A stretch of 15,598 bases of DNA, taken from an uncultured Thermoguttaceae bacterium. GTDB taxonomy: Bacteria; Planctomycetota; Planctomycetia; Pirellulales; Thermoguttaceae. The position numbers were made by a program, and so were the translations under genes. Below the pieces are notes generated by a model. The model did no database searches. It saw only the letters and a program-made list of their open reading frames with translations, and was not told the DNA's origin. The stretch lies in contig CAKVCP010000045.1 of the NCBI GenBank assembly GCA_934725735.1, positions 1 through 15,598 of the forward strand. Direction: 5' to 3'. Of this stretch, positions 1-7,394 are shown in pieces (within the stretch, counting starts at the first letter, position 1; each line of letters opens with the position of its first letter).

Positions 1-2370
1 GTAAAAAGGCGCGTTCAAATCGCACCATAGGAGAATTTTGCGATATTCTTCATCCGTTAGTCCAATATCTTTGTGCGCTCCCGTCCTTATGATCTCCGTA
101 ATAGGAGAAATATCAGCGCCACATTCGCCAGGTTTGGTCACAATCTCGCGATAGTTCTTCGCGCCCCATTCGTACCATTTCACGTATTGAGACAGTTCTT
201 TATAGCTTTTCGTGAAAGGTTCGTCGATTTCTCCGGTCAGAATCGGCGCGACGCTTTCTTCGCCTCCGTCGTGACAACGAACGCACTTTGCGTCTAGGAT
301 CGGCTGAATAAATCGAAGAAACGATACAGGACGCAGAGCGTTATCTCCTGGCTCGATGGATGACGGAGCGCGTAACGAGGCGATGGTGCGTTGAGGTAAG
401 GTTTGACGAATCGTCGTCTGCGTTTGTTCATGACAACCGACGCATCCTCGGTTTTCCCCAGGTTGGAGGTAGACGGCGCTACGCATTGATTGAACCGCGC
501 GTCCCGACTCGTCGACCGCCTGGAAGTAGAGAGGAACTCCCGCCGGAGCTTTGAATAGAGCGCTTCCGTCTTCTTCGACAGGAACCGTCCCGAGGTAGAC
601 GCGCGCGTTTGCCGCCCATGGAATTCCGATTCGCGGATGAGCCGAGAGATAGTCGGGGCCCTTAGGAAGGAGTTGGATTATTCTTAGCTCTTTGATTCGC
701 CGGTCGGAAGGAAATGGAAAGAGACTTTCATAGACGTTGGATAAGAAAAAGACTCCTGTCTTTTCATCTTCGTCCTTTTGTATCGTCGAAGGGATAATAT
801 CCGGTTTTTCGCGCGGGGTCAAAGGCGTAGGGTAGAGACATGACTCGTCGGAGTCTAGATTTTGATAGAGAAGTTCGAGATTTCCATAGCGATCTCCATA
901 GTAAATTCCTAGCTTTCCTGAAGTCGTCGTTTGCGCAAGGAGCCCGCCTAAAGGCTCATGACTGTAGGACGTAATCCACTCGTCTTCTGAAAGAGGGAAG
1001 GGGCTGAAGTAGTATTGATCGCACGTCCGATTCCCTTCTTCCTCAACCTCTGGGAGCGGAATATTAGGAGTCAATCGCTCGATGGAGGATAGGTCGTCTT
1101 CGCCAGTTTGCGGGTCGTACGCTCTCTTTGAGGGATCAAAGGCGAGAAGGGAACCGCCGACGTCGAGGTGATGAGCGCCCCCTACAAAGAGGATTTTGTT
1201 TGAGCCTGGAATTGCTTTCGGCTGGTAACAGGCGTTGACGGCGTACGTATAGTTTCCAAAGAGAATCGACGCGTTTGTCCCGTCCGGATTAGTCGTCCAT
1301 AGCCCGTGGTGTTTTGCCGCGTTTCGATCGACGTAATCCCATCGCGTATAGACGACGCGTCCGTCGTTGAGAAAGGTTGGCTGCCATTCATTCGTCTCAT
1401 GCCAGGATAGACAATCGATCGTTGAGTCGAGGTTTAGGCGGTGAAGAGTGTGTACGTTAAGGGGTTCGTAATGCCCATGGCAACGACCGTATCCGCCGCG
1501 CCTTGTGGAGATGAAGAGGAGCGAGCCGTCGGACGCTTCCACTGGATCGAAGTCGTCCTCCGACTCGTTGGTGAGACGTTCGACTTTCCGCCCTTTCAAA
1601 GACATTTTATAGAGGTTAAATTTCCCCTCCTTTTTCGCCATATGGTTGGAATCAAAATCTTCTATGTAAGGCTCCTGCATCAGGTCGGTAATATCCCGTT
1701 TGGGGACGTCTTCGCTTTGCGTTTGCGAAAAATCGGCGAAAGAGAAATAGATTGTCTGCGCGTCATAGGAAAGGGAGAGCGTTTGGAAAACTCCGCGCGG
1801 AAAGAGTCCTTCTGTTAGAGATTCCGTCGCGAAGCTTTTGCCAGGCTCTTTTAATATGTAGATTCCGCCGCCATGGTATCCGCAGACGTCGTAAAAATAA
1901 GACAAGTATTCATGAAGCATCTGCCAGGTGAATCGTTCTTCTTTGAGAAAAACGATTGGAGCGCCTGTGACTTTGGGATTGCCGAGAAGGAAGTCTCTGA
2001 GCTTTTCCCTTAACGCGAGATATTGGGATATAGAACTTGCGAGAGGAACGTCCTTTGGCGTATTTAAATCGTCTAAGGTTTGACGGGTTTTCGCCAATTC
2101 TTGTTCGAGATTTTCCACTAACGCGGAGGAGATCCACGCTTCGTCTTCAAACGCGTCGAGAGTTTCTTGCGCTCGCGTTGCGAGCTCTTTCAACGCCTGA
2201 ATGGAGGCGACGTTGCGTCCTAGAACGCGCTCCTGTTCAAGCCAATCCTTGACGATCGCTTCTCGATATTCTTGGGAGGAAGTTTGCGCGTGGAGCTTTC
2301 CGTCTATTTGCCCAACCAACAGGAAAGACAGCGCGCAGAGGAATAGAGAACGGAGAAATAAGGAAGTCAT
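1..2370 (-). CDS. Secreted diheme c-type cytochrome, hydrazine synthase alpha-like (3' end outside window)
   Basis: The frame is open for 790 codons from ATG at 2370 to the window edge, with no stop, so the C-terminus is missing. Residues 1-28 form a signal peptide (hydrophobic 9-20, likely cleavage after LHA). Residues about 230-410 look like PD40/WD40-type propeller blades, with ISTRRGG, RWDYVDR (343-349) and LWTTNPDGT (357-365). The segment around VPVEEDGSALFKAPA (616-630) and QPGE leads to heme motif CVGCH (643-647); a second, CVRCH (696-700), follows, and a WCDLN segment ends the visible part (782-786). This order matches the HzsA-like (hydrazine synthase alpha middle domain) proteins that are widespread in planctomycetes. 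The family includes the anammox subunit, but most members have no known role; periplasmic electron transfer or redox chemistry is inferred. An AAAGG lies 7 nt before the ATG. The serine hydrolase gene ends 49 bp upstream, probably in the same operon. Confidence 0.85.
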   Translation of the reverse strand, partial: MTSLFLRSLFLCALSFLLVGQIDGKLHAQTSSQEYREAIVKDWLEQERVLGRNVASIQALKELATRAQETLDAFEDEAWISSALVENLEQELAKTRQTLDDLNTPKDVPLASSISQYLALREKLRDFLLGNPKVTGAPIVFLKEERFTWQMLHEYLSYFYDVCGYHGGGIYILKEPGKSFATESLTEGLFPRGVFQTLSLSYDAQTIYFSFADFSQTQSEDVPKRDITDLMQEPYIEDFDSNHMAKKEGKFNLYKMSLKGRKVERLTNESEDDFDPVEASDGSLLFISTRRGGYGRCHGHYEPLNVHTLHRLNLDSTIDCLSWHETNEWQPTFLNDGRVVYTRWDYVDRNAAKHHGLWTTNPDGTNASILFGNYTYAVNACYQPKAIPGSNKILFVGGAHHLDVGGSLLAFDPSKRAYDPQTGEDDLSSIERLTPNIPLPEVEEEGNRTCDQYYFSPFPLSEDEWITSYSHEPLGGLLAQTTTSGKLGIYYGDRYGNLELLYQNLDSDESCLYPTPLTPREKPDIIPSTIQKDEDEKTGVFFLSNVYESLFPFPSDRRIKELRIIQLLPKGPDYLSAHPRIGIPWAANARVYLGTVPVEEDGSALFKAPAGVPLYFQAVDESGRAVQSMRSAVYLQPGENRGCVGCHEQTQTTIRQTLPQRTIASLRAPSSIEPGDNALRPVSFLRFIQPILDAKCVRCHDGGEESVAPILTGEIDEPFTKSYKELSQYVKWYEWGAKNYREIVTKPGECGADISPITEIIRTGAHKDIGLTDEEYRKILLWCDLNAPFY

Positions 2371-2419
2371 GCTCGTACCTTTGCTTATGACGAGTTGGAT
2401 AACGATATGCGGAGAGGAT

Positions 2420-3370
2420 TCATTTGTCGTTTTCTAGCAAGTATTTTCGGATGGAGTCGACGTCTCCTAGGTAAGAAAAGATAGCGACGACGCGTTTCGT
2501 ACGGCGGTTTACGTAGAGGAATTGTCCGTTCATTCCTCCTTTGCAGAAGGCGTTTCCTTCAGAATCGAGGGGGTAGAGCTCAAACGTTCGACTGAAAGCC
2601 TCGTTCACGAAACGTTCGGAAAGGATACGGCGTCCTTTGTATTCACCGTCGTTGACGAGCATTTCCCCAAGTTTGGCCATGTCGTCCACGCTGATATAGA
2701 GACCTGTCGCGCCGATTGGAATACCGTCGGGATCCGTCGAGAAAGCGTATTCTTTGTACTTTAAGGGATCGAAGAGCTCTTTGATTAAGAACTCGTTGAG
2801 TTTTTGCCCCGTTTTCTCATAGACGACGTATGATGCGATATAAAACGCCGCGTCGGTGTAGACGTATTTTTCCCCCGGTTCATATTCGAGTTTTTCACTC
2901 AAGACCGACAAGAGGAAGTTTCGCGGCCATGTCGACGAGTCGTCCGCGTCGATATCCAAAAGCCCGGCTTTGGAAAAACCGACTCGATGGCGTATGACGT
3001 CCGATATTTTCACTTTTTCCCATTTCGGGTCATAATTTTCGGGAAAATGACTTCGCAAGATAGGAAAGATCGGTTCGTCTATATCAATGATTCCTTTATC
3101 CTCCATGAGCCCCAGCGCAATAACCGTGAAGAGTTTGGCGACGGAATAGGCGTCATGGCACCTGATATTGGGGCGAATGATCGCGGTACGGGACTCTCCT
3201 TTGTATATTTCACAAATGGAAAAAATACGATCGCCGTCTTTATGAGCGATTTCTTCTAACGCGGGAAGAAGGAAGGATTCGTTTTCCACTGGTTGCGCCC
3301 ATGATTGAGACTGGACGGCGACGGAGTAGAGAACGCCGAAGAGGAGCGAACAAAGACAGAGCTTACTCAT
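2420..3370 (-). CDS. Secreted serine hydrolase, beta-lactamase/PBP-like (class C fold)
   Basis: A 316-residue protein of the beta-lactamase-like serine hydrolase family (Pfam Beta-lactamase type). I chose the ATG at 3370 rather than the in-frame ATG at 3397 because AAAGGAG (3378-3384) sits 7 nt before it and the protein then begins directly with a signal peptide (MSKLCLCSLLFGVL..., likely cleaved near SWA-Q, residue 25). The nucleophile motif is S76-V-A-K79 and the second motif is Y171-T-D173 in place of the usual Y-x-N. The third motif region reads K277-G-G followed by MNGQFLYV, resembling the H-x-G...GQ-lyvd region of class C-like esterases and peptidases. The usual HTSG segment is HRVG here (128-131). 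The substrate cannot be read from the sequence: peptidoglycan peptides, D-amino peptides or esters are possible, and antibiotic resistance is not implied. It probably leads an operon with the downstream diheme cytochrome. Confidence 0.85.
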   Translation of the reverse strand: MSKLCLCSLLFGVLYSVAVQSQSWAQPVENESFLLPALEEIAHKDGDRIFSICEIYKGESRTAIIRPNIRCHDAYSVAKLFTVIALGLMEDKGIIDIDEPIFPILRSHFPENYDPKWEKVKISDVIRHRVGFSKAGLLDIDADDSSTWPRNFLLSVLSEKLEYEPGEKYVYTDAAFYIASYVVYEKTGQKLNEFLIKELFDPLKYKEYAFSTDPDGIPIGATGLYISVDDMAKLGEMLVNDGEYKGRRILSERFVNEAFSRTFELYPLDSEGNAFCKGGMNGQFLYVNRRTKRVVAIFSYLGDVDSIRKYLLENDK

Positions 3371-3377
3371 AAGGAAC

Positions 3378-3384
3378 TCCTTTG
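3378..3384 (-). promoter_or_regulatory. Ribosome binding site fixing the serine hydrolase start
   Basis: AAAGGAG read on the minus strand, 7 nt before the ATG at 3370. The longer reading frame start at 3397 has this site inside it and would put nine residues ahead of the signal peptide. Confidence 0.75.
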
Positions 3385-3433
3385 GCGCGCACGCCAACGC
3401 GAGATTAAGGGAAAGTTACGAGTCGTTGGTTCA

Positions 3434-3462
3434 ATTAGAGCTGAAGGAAAATGATTTTGCAA
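3434..3462 (-). promoter_or_regulatory. Candidate sigma70-type promoter for the serine hydrolase-cytochrome operon
   Basis: On the minus strand, TTGCAA (3457-3462), a 17-nt spacer, then TCTAAT (3434-3439). It lies just after the terminator of the upstream flavoprotein gene and gives a leader of roughly 55-60 nt. Pattern match only. Confidence 0.5.
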
Positions 3463-3493
3463 ATGGAATTCGTTTATGAAGGGCAAGAAATTG

Positions 3494-3528
3494 AAAAAAG
3501 TCGACCGCCGCTATTAGACGATCGACTT
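3494..3528 (-). terminator. Rho-independent terminator of the FAD oxidoreductase gene
   Basis: On the minus strand, AAGTCGATCG (loop) CGGTCGACTT gives a stem with one T-G wobble and ends in a run of T (3494-3499). It begins 17 bp after the stop codon at 3545. Confidence 0.8.
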
Positions 3529-3544
3529 GGCTCTAAGAAGAATC

Positions 3545-5671
3545 TTAGAGGTTATTCGCTTGCGGGAGGAGTTGCACCGCGTCGACGATGACGTACCCGT
3601 TGGTGTTCTCCGCGCTAATTTTAACGTTCGCTTTTCCATCGTCGCCGACGCGAAGCAACCCAATGGAGACAAATAATCCGTCAATGTCGGGCGCTTTTTG
3701 TTCGTTGACGATCGCTTCGATCTTCATGACGTCGCTGTTCGCTTCGACGGGAATATTGGTCGCGCGATTAGAATGAGTGGAATAGGAAACCCTGCAATCG
3801 TAGACGGTTCCCGGTTTTAATCCTTCAAATTCGAAAAGAACGTATTTGCCGTCTTTGTCTTTGTTATCGTCGTGGATGTAGTCCATATCCACATATTTGT
3901 GGATTGAATTGCCGCTAATCCAGTCGCCGTTGACGCGAGCCTTTGAATTATCGACGACAACTCCGGGGAGTTTTTTAGAAAGGGTTCTTGACGAATTAGG
4001 ATTGTCATACTCCAAGACCTGTCCGTCGTCGAGCAAACGTTGGCGAAGGACGTCATAATCGAGATCCTGCGGAGCAACGTTGGCGTCGATTGAAAGGCAA
4101 GCGGCGGTCGCGGCGCTTTGGCCGAGAATCATGAAGACGGGCTCCATTCGTATCGAACCGAACGCGATGTGAGTGCAGCTGACGCAAACGGGAACAAGAA
4201 GGTTGTCGCATTCCTTTTTTGGGGGAATGATCGCGCCGTAATCGATGGGGTACGGGCCGCCGGGATTTACTTGAACGTCGCCTTCGTTGCGGACAGTCGC
4301 GCGTCCTTCGGAATCGATCGCCACATAGCGTTGAATGTTATGCGAATCCATGTTGTAAGATCCCATGCCGATTGGACGCAACGTTTCGTCGATGTAACGA
4401 AGATGACGCTCGGAGACAACGAAATCGCTCTTCATTCTTCTTGCTTCGCGAACATAAAGTTGTTTGGGCCAGTTCCCGTTATCAACGAATTCGTCTTTAG
4501 CGAGTCCCCATGCCAGGTGCTGTTTACGAATGTTTTCCGGCACGCGTTCGTTGTGCTGAAGCGTCCAAAGGAGCCCCTGTTGCCAGTTGCGATGCGCTTC
4601 GTAGATGGCCTCGCGTTCTTCATAAGAGCCGTTTGGATAGTTATAGTTGCCGCCAATGTAGTCAGTGGAAACCGCCTGATTGTTATTGGAGTCCGTCTTG
4701 TAGTTAGGCATCGGCGAGAAGGTCATAAAGATTTTTTGACCGGCTTCAATAGAACGGAGAAGAAGCTCGTAATCGAGTTCGTTATAATTCTCCGGCTTTT
4801 CGATCGGAACCATATTCTTTGGATCGTTGGTCAGGCACATACGCAAGCAATAGGCTTGAATGAAGTCGTCCGCTTCGCCGTCCTTCGCGTTGATTTTTTC
4901 ATGGACGAAGGGAAGGAGTCCGCTTTCCGGCTTTCCCTTTTCGACATAGGGATCGACAAAGCCTGCGAACTGATGCGAGACGGCATGTCCAACTTGCACG
5001 CCGTTGAGGCTTTCGCCATACTGCGCGTTTGCTTCTCGACCGGTAACGTAAGTCACGTTAGCCTCCGCCATCAAATCGCCTTCATAGGTGGCGTCGATGA
5101 AATATTTTCCTTCGAAGGTTTTTCCGGAAAGAGTCGTGATAGACGCGATCGAAGCGTCGTTTTTCACGACGCCCTTTTCGCGATCAAGAAGTTCCGATTT
5201 ATAGACTGGAATATTATATTCGCTGACGAATCCCTCAAAGATTTTTTCGGCAACGCTCGGTTCGAAGACCCACATCGTTTCGGTCGCGTTGTCGATACCG
5301 CGTCCGCCCTGGCCGGGAATGCCGTTTTCGCGCGGCATTTTTTGGAAGGTCCAGGCTTCGTCTCGCTGATAGTACTGCCATAAGCGATGATAAAATTCTC
5401 TCGACAGTCCGCCGACGACAGTTCGATTTCCCGAGTCGGTGGCGCCAAGTCCGCCGCTTGACAGTCCGCCAAGATGTTTGTCGGGCGAAACAACCGCGAC
5501 TGTTTTACCCATTTTGGCCGCTTGCACGGCGGCGGTAATCGCGGCGCTGGTTCCTCCATAAACAACGACGTCATAGGAACCAACGATTTCGGCGACCGCT
5601 TGCTGAGTTCCAAACCAAGACGCGCAGACTGTAAATAGCGCCAGACATAGAGTTTGAAGCGTTTTTTTCAT
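3545..5671 (-). CDS. Exported FAD-dependent oxidoreductase with golvesin-like C-terminal domain
   Basis: A 708-residue protein of the FAD_oxidored family (Pfam PF12831 type). Residues 1-27 are a signal peptide with an AVA-E cleavage site. The Rossmann FAD-binding start is YDVVVYGGTSAAITAAVQA (33-51), the GG-T-x-A variant typical of this family, followed by the LGGLSSGGLGATDSG segment. The catalytic/FAD part runs to about residue 565. The last roughly 135 residues (571-708; GKYVLFEFEGLKPGTYDCRVSYS-like strands ending in GYVIVDAVQLLP) form a beta-sandwich resembling the golvesin C-terminal/Xly carbohydrate-binding-like domain. Related planctomycete proteins are often encoded among secreted glycan-degradation genes; oxidation of an extracytoplasmic sugar or related compound is an inference and the substrate is unknown. 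The start has only a weak GAGAAA upstream. It follows the DUF1559 gene by 97 bp with no convincing promoter between, so it may be co-transcribed with it. Confidence 0.88.
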   Translation of the reverse strand: MKKTLQTLCLALFTVCASWFGTQQAVAEIVGSYDVVVYGGTSAAITAAVQAAKMGKTVAVVSPDKHLGGLSSGGLGATDSGNRTVVGGLSREFYHRLWQYYQRDEAWTFQKMPRENGIPGQGGRGIDNATETMWVFEPSVAEKIFEGFVSEYNIPVYKSELLDREKGVVKNDASIASITTLSGKTFEGKYFIDATYEGDLMAEANVTYVTGREANAQYGESLNGVQVGHAVSHQFAGFVDPYVEKGKPESGLLPFVHEKINAKDGEADDFIQAYCLRMCLTNDPKNMVPIEKPENYNELDYELLLRSIEAGQKIFMTFSPMPNYKTDSNNNQAVSTDYIGGNYNYPNGSYEEREAIYEAHRNWQQGLLWTLQHNERVPENIRKQHLAWGLAKDEFVDNGNWPKQLYVREARRMKSDFVVSERHLRYIDETLRPIGMGSYNMDSHNIQRYVAIDSEGRATVRNEGDVQVNPGGPYPIDYGAIIPPKKECDNLLVPVCVSCTHIAFGSIRMEPVFMILGQSAATAACLSIDANVAPQDLDYDVLRQRLLDDGQVLEYDNPNSSRTLSKKLPGVVVDNSKARVNGDWISGNSIHKYVDMDYIHDDNKDKDGKYVLFEFEGLKPGTVYDCRVSYSTHSNRATNIPVEANSDVMKIEAIVNEQKAPDIDGLFVSIGLLRVGDDGKANVKISAENTNGYVIVDAVQLLPQANNL

Positions 5672-5697
5672 GTCTTTTCTCGATCGTTATGGAAGAA

Positions 5698-5725
5698 ATG
5701 GATTTCCCAAGCTCGAAAAATCCAT
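5698..5725 (-). repeat. Inverted repeat between the DUF1559 and FAD oxidoreductase genes
   Basis: Perfect 8-bp arms ATGGATTT (5698-5705) and AAATCCAT (5718-5725) around a 12-nt loop. On the minus strand it lies 42 bp after the DUF1559 stop and 27 bp before the next ATG, and is followed by TTCTTCC rather than a real T-tract. It could be a weak terminator, an mRNA-processing hairpin, or a protein-binding site. Confidence 0.4.
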
Positions 5726-5767
5726 CTCCTCCGAGTGAAATTCGGAATCCAATCAGGAGAGGACTTT

Positions 5768-6772
5768 TTAGTTTCCGCTCAATGAATATTTTTCCCCGCA
5801 GTTTGCGGACGAAATGGAAAGCATTACGTTGTCGGAGATCGTTTCTGATACAAAACGAACCGATCCGTCGGCCATCGAAAGATTTAAACCGCCAGGATGA
5901 TGACTTGTCCAGAGGGCTGCGTTACGGAATGGCGAAAAACGACCGGTTCCGCTCGTTGTGGATTCGTCGCCTCTCGCTCTGGCTTGTATGCCCGCGTTGA
6001 TATAGAAGGCTGTTTTGGCGCTTTTCACCGAGCACATGTTCCAGTACCCGTTATTGGGGGATTGGTAGCCCGACCCCTTCGACATGACATAGGTTCCACG
6101 ATGCCAACCACGATAGCCCTTGTATTCGTTCCAAGAGGATTCATAAAAGAAAACCGTGTTTGACGTACCGTCTGTCGCAAACGAGAAATTTCGATGGTAT
6201 CCGACGGTAAAGAGACCGTTGTTTGAGATTTCGCCAATCGATTTTTGCGTCGTGATGAGACCATATTGTTCCGTCGTGGAATCCGGTTTGAGCCCCGCCG
6301 CCCCGCCGTTTCCATAGTAGTGCGCCGTATACCAGGACTCTTCGCCGCCTCCGACGGATTTTAACTGAGTACTAGAAGGACAGAACAAGGCGTCGATTTT
6401 GGTTTTCGCCATTTCGGCGTTTTGACCTTGATTGTAATTTTTATTCCAGTCTAAATTACTATAAATGCTGGCTCCCTCGAAGAAAGGCAATCCTTTCGCC
6501 AAGATCCCCATCCAGTGAGCGCCTGATTTGGTCGTGATGAAATAACCGTCATTGGGGAGGTTATTGTTGACGTCGTGATAATTATGCATGGCAAGAGAGA
6601 GCTGCTTGAGATTATTCGTACACTGCATTCTTCTTGCCGCTTCACGCGCCGCCTGAACCGCTGGTAACAAAAGGCCGATGAGTATGCCAATGATTGCGAT
6701 AACAACCAGCAGTTCCACCAGGGTGAAACCACTCCTGGATTTAATAGAACTTCCAAAATTGTGTCTAAACAT
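5768..6772 (-). CDS. DUF1559 prepilin-type protein (H-X9-DG family)
   Basis: A 334-residue protein of the DUF1559 family, which is strongly expanded in Planctomycetota. A short basic leader ends at G15, followed by F16-TLVE20-LLVVIAIIGILIGLLLPAVQ: a class III (type IV pilin/type II pseudopilin) signal with the prepilin peptidase site G15/F16 and Glu at mature position 5. Next comes the family hallmark AREAARRMQCTNNLKQL and a conserved NYHD segment. The C-terminus carries the H-X9-DG motif (H292...D302-G303, GLNLSMADGSVRFVS). Members are presumed to be surface or periplasmic filament-like or envelope proteins; the function of the family is unproven. AAAGG lies 9 nt before the ATG. The gene follows the small lipoprotein by 60 bp, a recurring pairing in planctomycetes. 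Confidence 0.95.
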   Translation of the reverse strand: MFRHNFGSSIKSRSGFTLVELLVVIAIIGILIGLLLPAVQAAREAARRMQCTNNLKQLSLAMHNYHDVNNNLPNDGYFITTKSGAHWMGILAKGLPFFEGASIYSNLDWNKNYNQGQNAEMAKTKIDALFCPSSTQLKSVGGGEESWYTAHYYGNGGAAGLKPDSTTEQYGLITTQKSIGEISNNGLFTVGYHRNFSFATDGTSNTVFFYESSWNEYKGYRGWHRGTYVMSKGSGYQSPNNGYWNMCSVKSAKTAFYINAGIQARARGDESTTSGTGRFSPFRNAALWTSHHPGGLNLSMADGSVRFVSETISDNVMLSISSANCGEKYSLSGN

Positions 6773-6832
6773 GAAAAAGAACCTTTGAAAATATAAAAAG
6801 AAAATGTGATGATTGTATTCGCTCGCGAAAAA

Positions 6833-7216
6833 CTACTCGGCTAGGGGAATGTCGATCTCTATAGGTTCGCCCGCCTTTACCGTGATCGTCGTTGAGTAAT
6901 CTGGAAAGAGTTTTTCCGCGACTTGATCTGGGTCGTCTTCCGGAACCTCCGCGTACCCTTCGACGAGAACATTATATTCTCCCGGTTGCACGCCGTTTTT
7001 CGCTTCGACTTCGAAAACGCCGTTTTTAACGGTTTGGATTGCGCGGAAACCGTCGGCAACCGGCGTAAAGGTCACTACGCCCAGAGCAATTGGTTCGCCC
7101 CCGTACGTCACTTTTCCCTGAAGACTCGTTTTCCCTTGATTGGAACAGCCGCAGACTGCAAGACCGTAAATACCAATAAATAATAAAAAAATAAACGCCT
7201 TGCATGCTCTTAACAT
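6833..7216 (-). CDS. Small lipoprotein with carboxypeptidase-regulatory-like (transthyretin-fold) domain
   Basis: A 127-residue lipoprotein. The N-terminus is basic then hydrophobic and ends in the lipobox V21-C-G-C24, so Cys24 is the probable lipid attachment site. The mature part begins with a KTSLQGKVTYGGEPIALGVVTFTP strand pattern and continues with NGVFEVEA...GVQPGEYNVLVEGY, the pattern of carboxypeptidase regulatory-like/transthyretin-type beta-sandwich domains. It ends with a strand EPIEIDIPLAE. Such lipoproteins often precede DUF1559 genes in planctomycetes, and here the DUF1559 gene follows by 60 bp; a joint envelope role is inferred. The Shine-Dalgarno sequence is poor (GGGGCTCACC before the ATG). 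Expression is probably controlled by the promoter and hairpin at 7251-7371. Confidence 0.85.
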   Translation of the reverse strand: MLRACKAFIFLLFIGIYGLAVCGCSNQGKTSLQGKVTYGGEPIALGVVTFTPVADGFRAIQTVKNGVFEVEAKNGVQPGEYNVLVEGYAEVPEDDPDQVAEKLFPDYSTTITVKAGEPIEIDIPLAE

Positions 7217-7250
7217 GGTGAGCCCCGTTTCTTCATGATGAAAGCGGAAT

Positions 7251-7278
7251 AAAAAAAGGGGGGGCTGACCGCCCCCTC
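7251..7278 (-). terminator. Strong G/C hairpin plus T7: terminator, possibly an attenuator
   Basis: On the minus strand, GGAGGGGGC (loop GGTCA) GCCCCCCC then TTTTTTT (7251-7257). It lies 117 bp after the stop of the unknown secreted gene, but also 34 bp before the lipoprotein ATG and downstream of a good promoter, so transcripts from that promoter must cross it. An additional G7 run just upstream (7278-7284) allows register slippage of the stem. Confidence 0.85.
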
Positions 7279-7343
7279 CCCCCCTTAGAACTCTACATAG
7301 ATGAAAACTATTCGCGGATTGAATCTATCAAACCTCGCAAGGC

Positions 7344-7371
7344 ATTGTAGCCTTCTGGAAAAAAATGTCAA
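7344..7371 (-). promoter_or_regulatory. Consensus-like sigma70 promoter for the lipoprotein-DUF1559 unit
   Basis: On the minus strand, TTGACA (7366-7371), a 16-nt spacer that starts with T7, then TACAAT (7344-7349). It is the best promoter match I found in the window. The predicted start near 7337 gives a leader of about 120 nt that contains the 7251-7278 hairpin. Confidence 0.65.
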
Positions 7372-7394
7372 CTCACGATTGGGAATTTCTGGCA

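Noticed and set aside
1182..1400. Short minus-strand frames inside the 1-2370 region that suggest a broken gene
   Set aside because: Translation in the frame set by the ATG at 2370 is open all the way to base 1, so the gene is intact as far as seen and only cut by the window edge.
1..2370. Evidence for anammox metabolism
   Set aside because: HzsA-like diheme proteins are common in non-anammox planctomycetes, no other hydrazine synthase subunits or hydrazine dehydrogenase are visible, and a probable key ligand is missing.
2420..3370. Antibiotic resistance gene
   Set aside because: The protein is beta-lactamase-like only at family level, with altered active-site motifs. Most such proteins are esterases or peptidases, and no resistance or mobility context is present.
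4118..5383. 421-codon open frame on the plus strand
   Set aside because: It lies wholly antisense to the FAD oxidoreductase, whose domains and motifs are clear. The plus-strand protein has no recognisable motif or ribosome site, and long antisense frames are common opposite genes with this codon bias.
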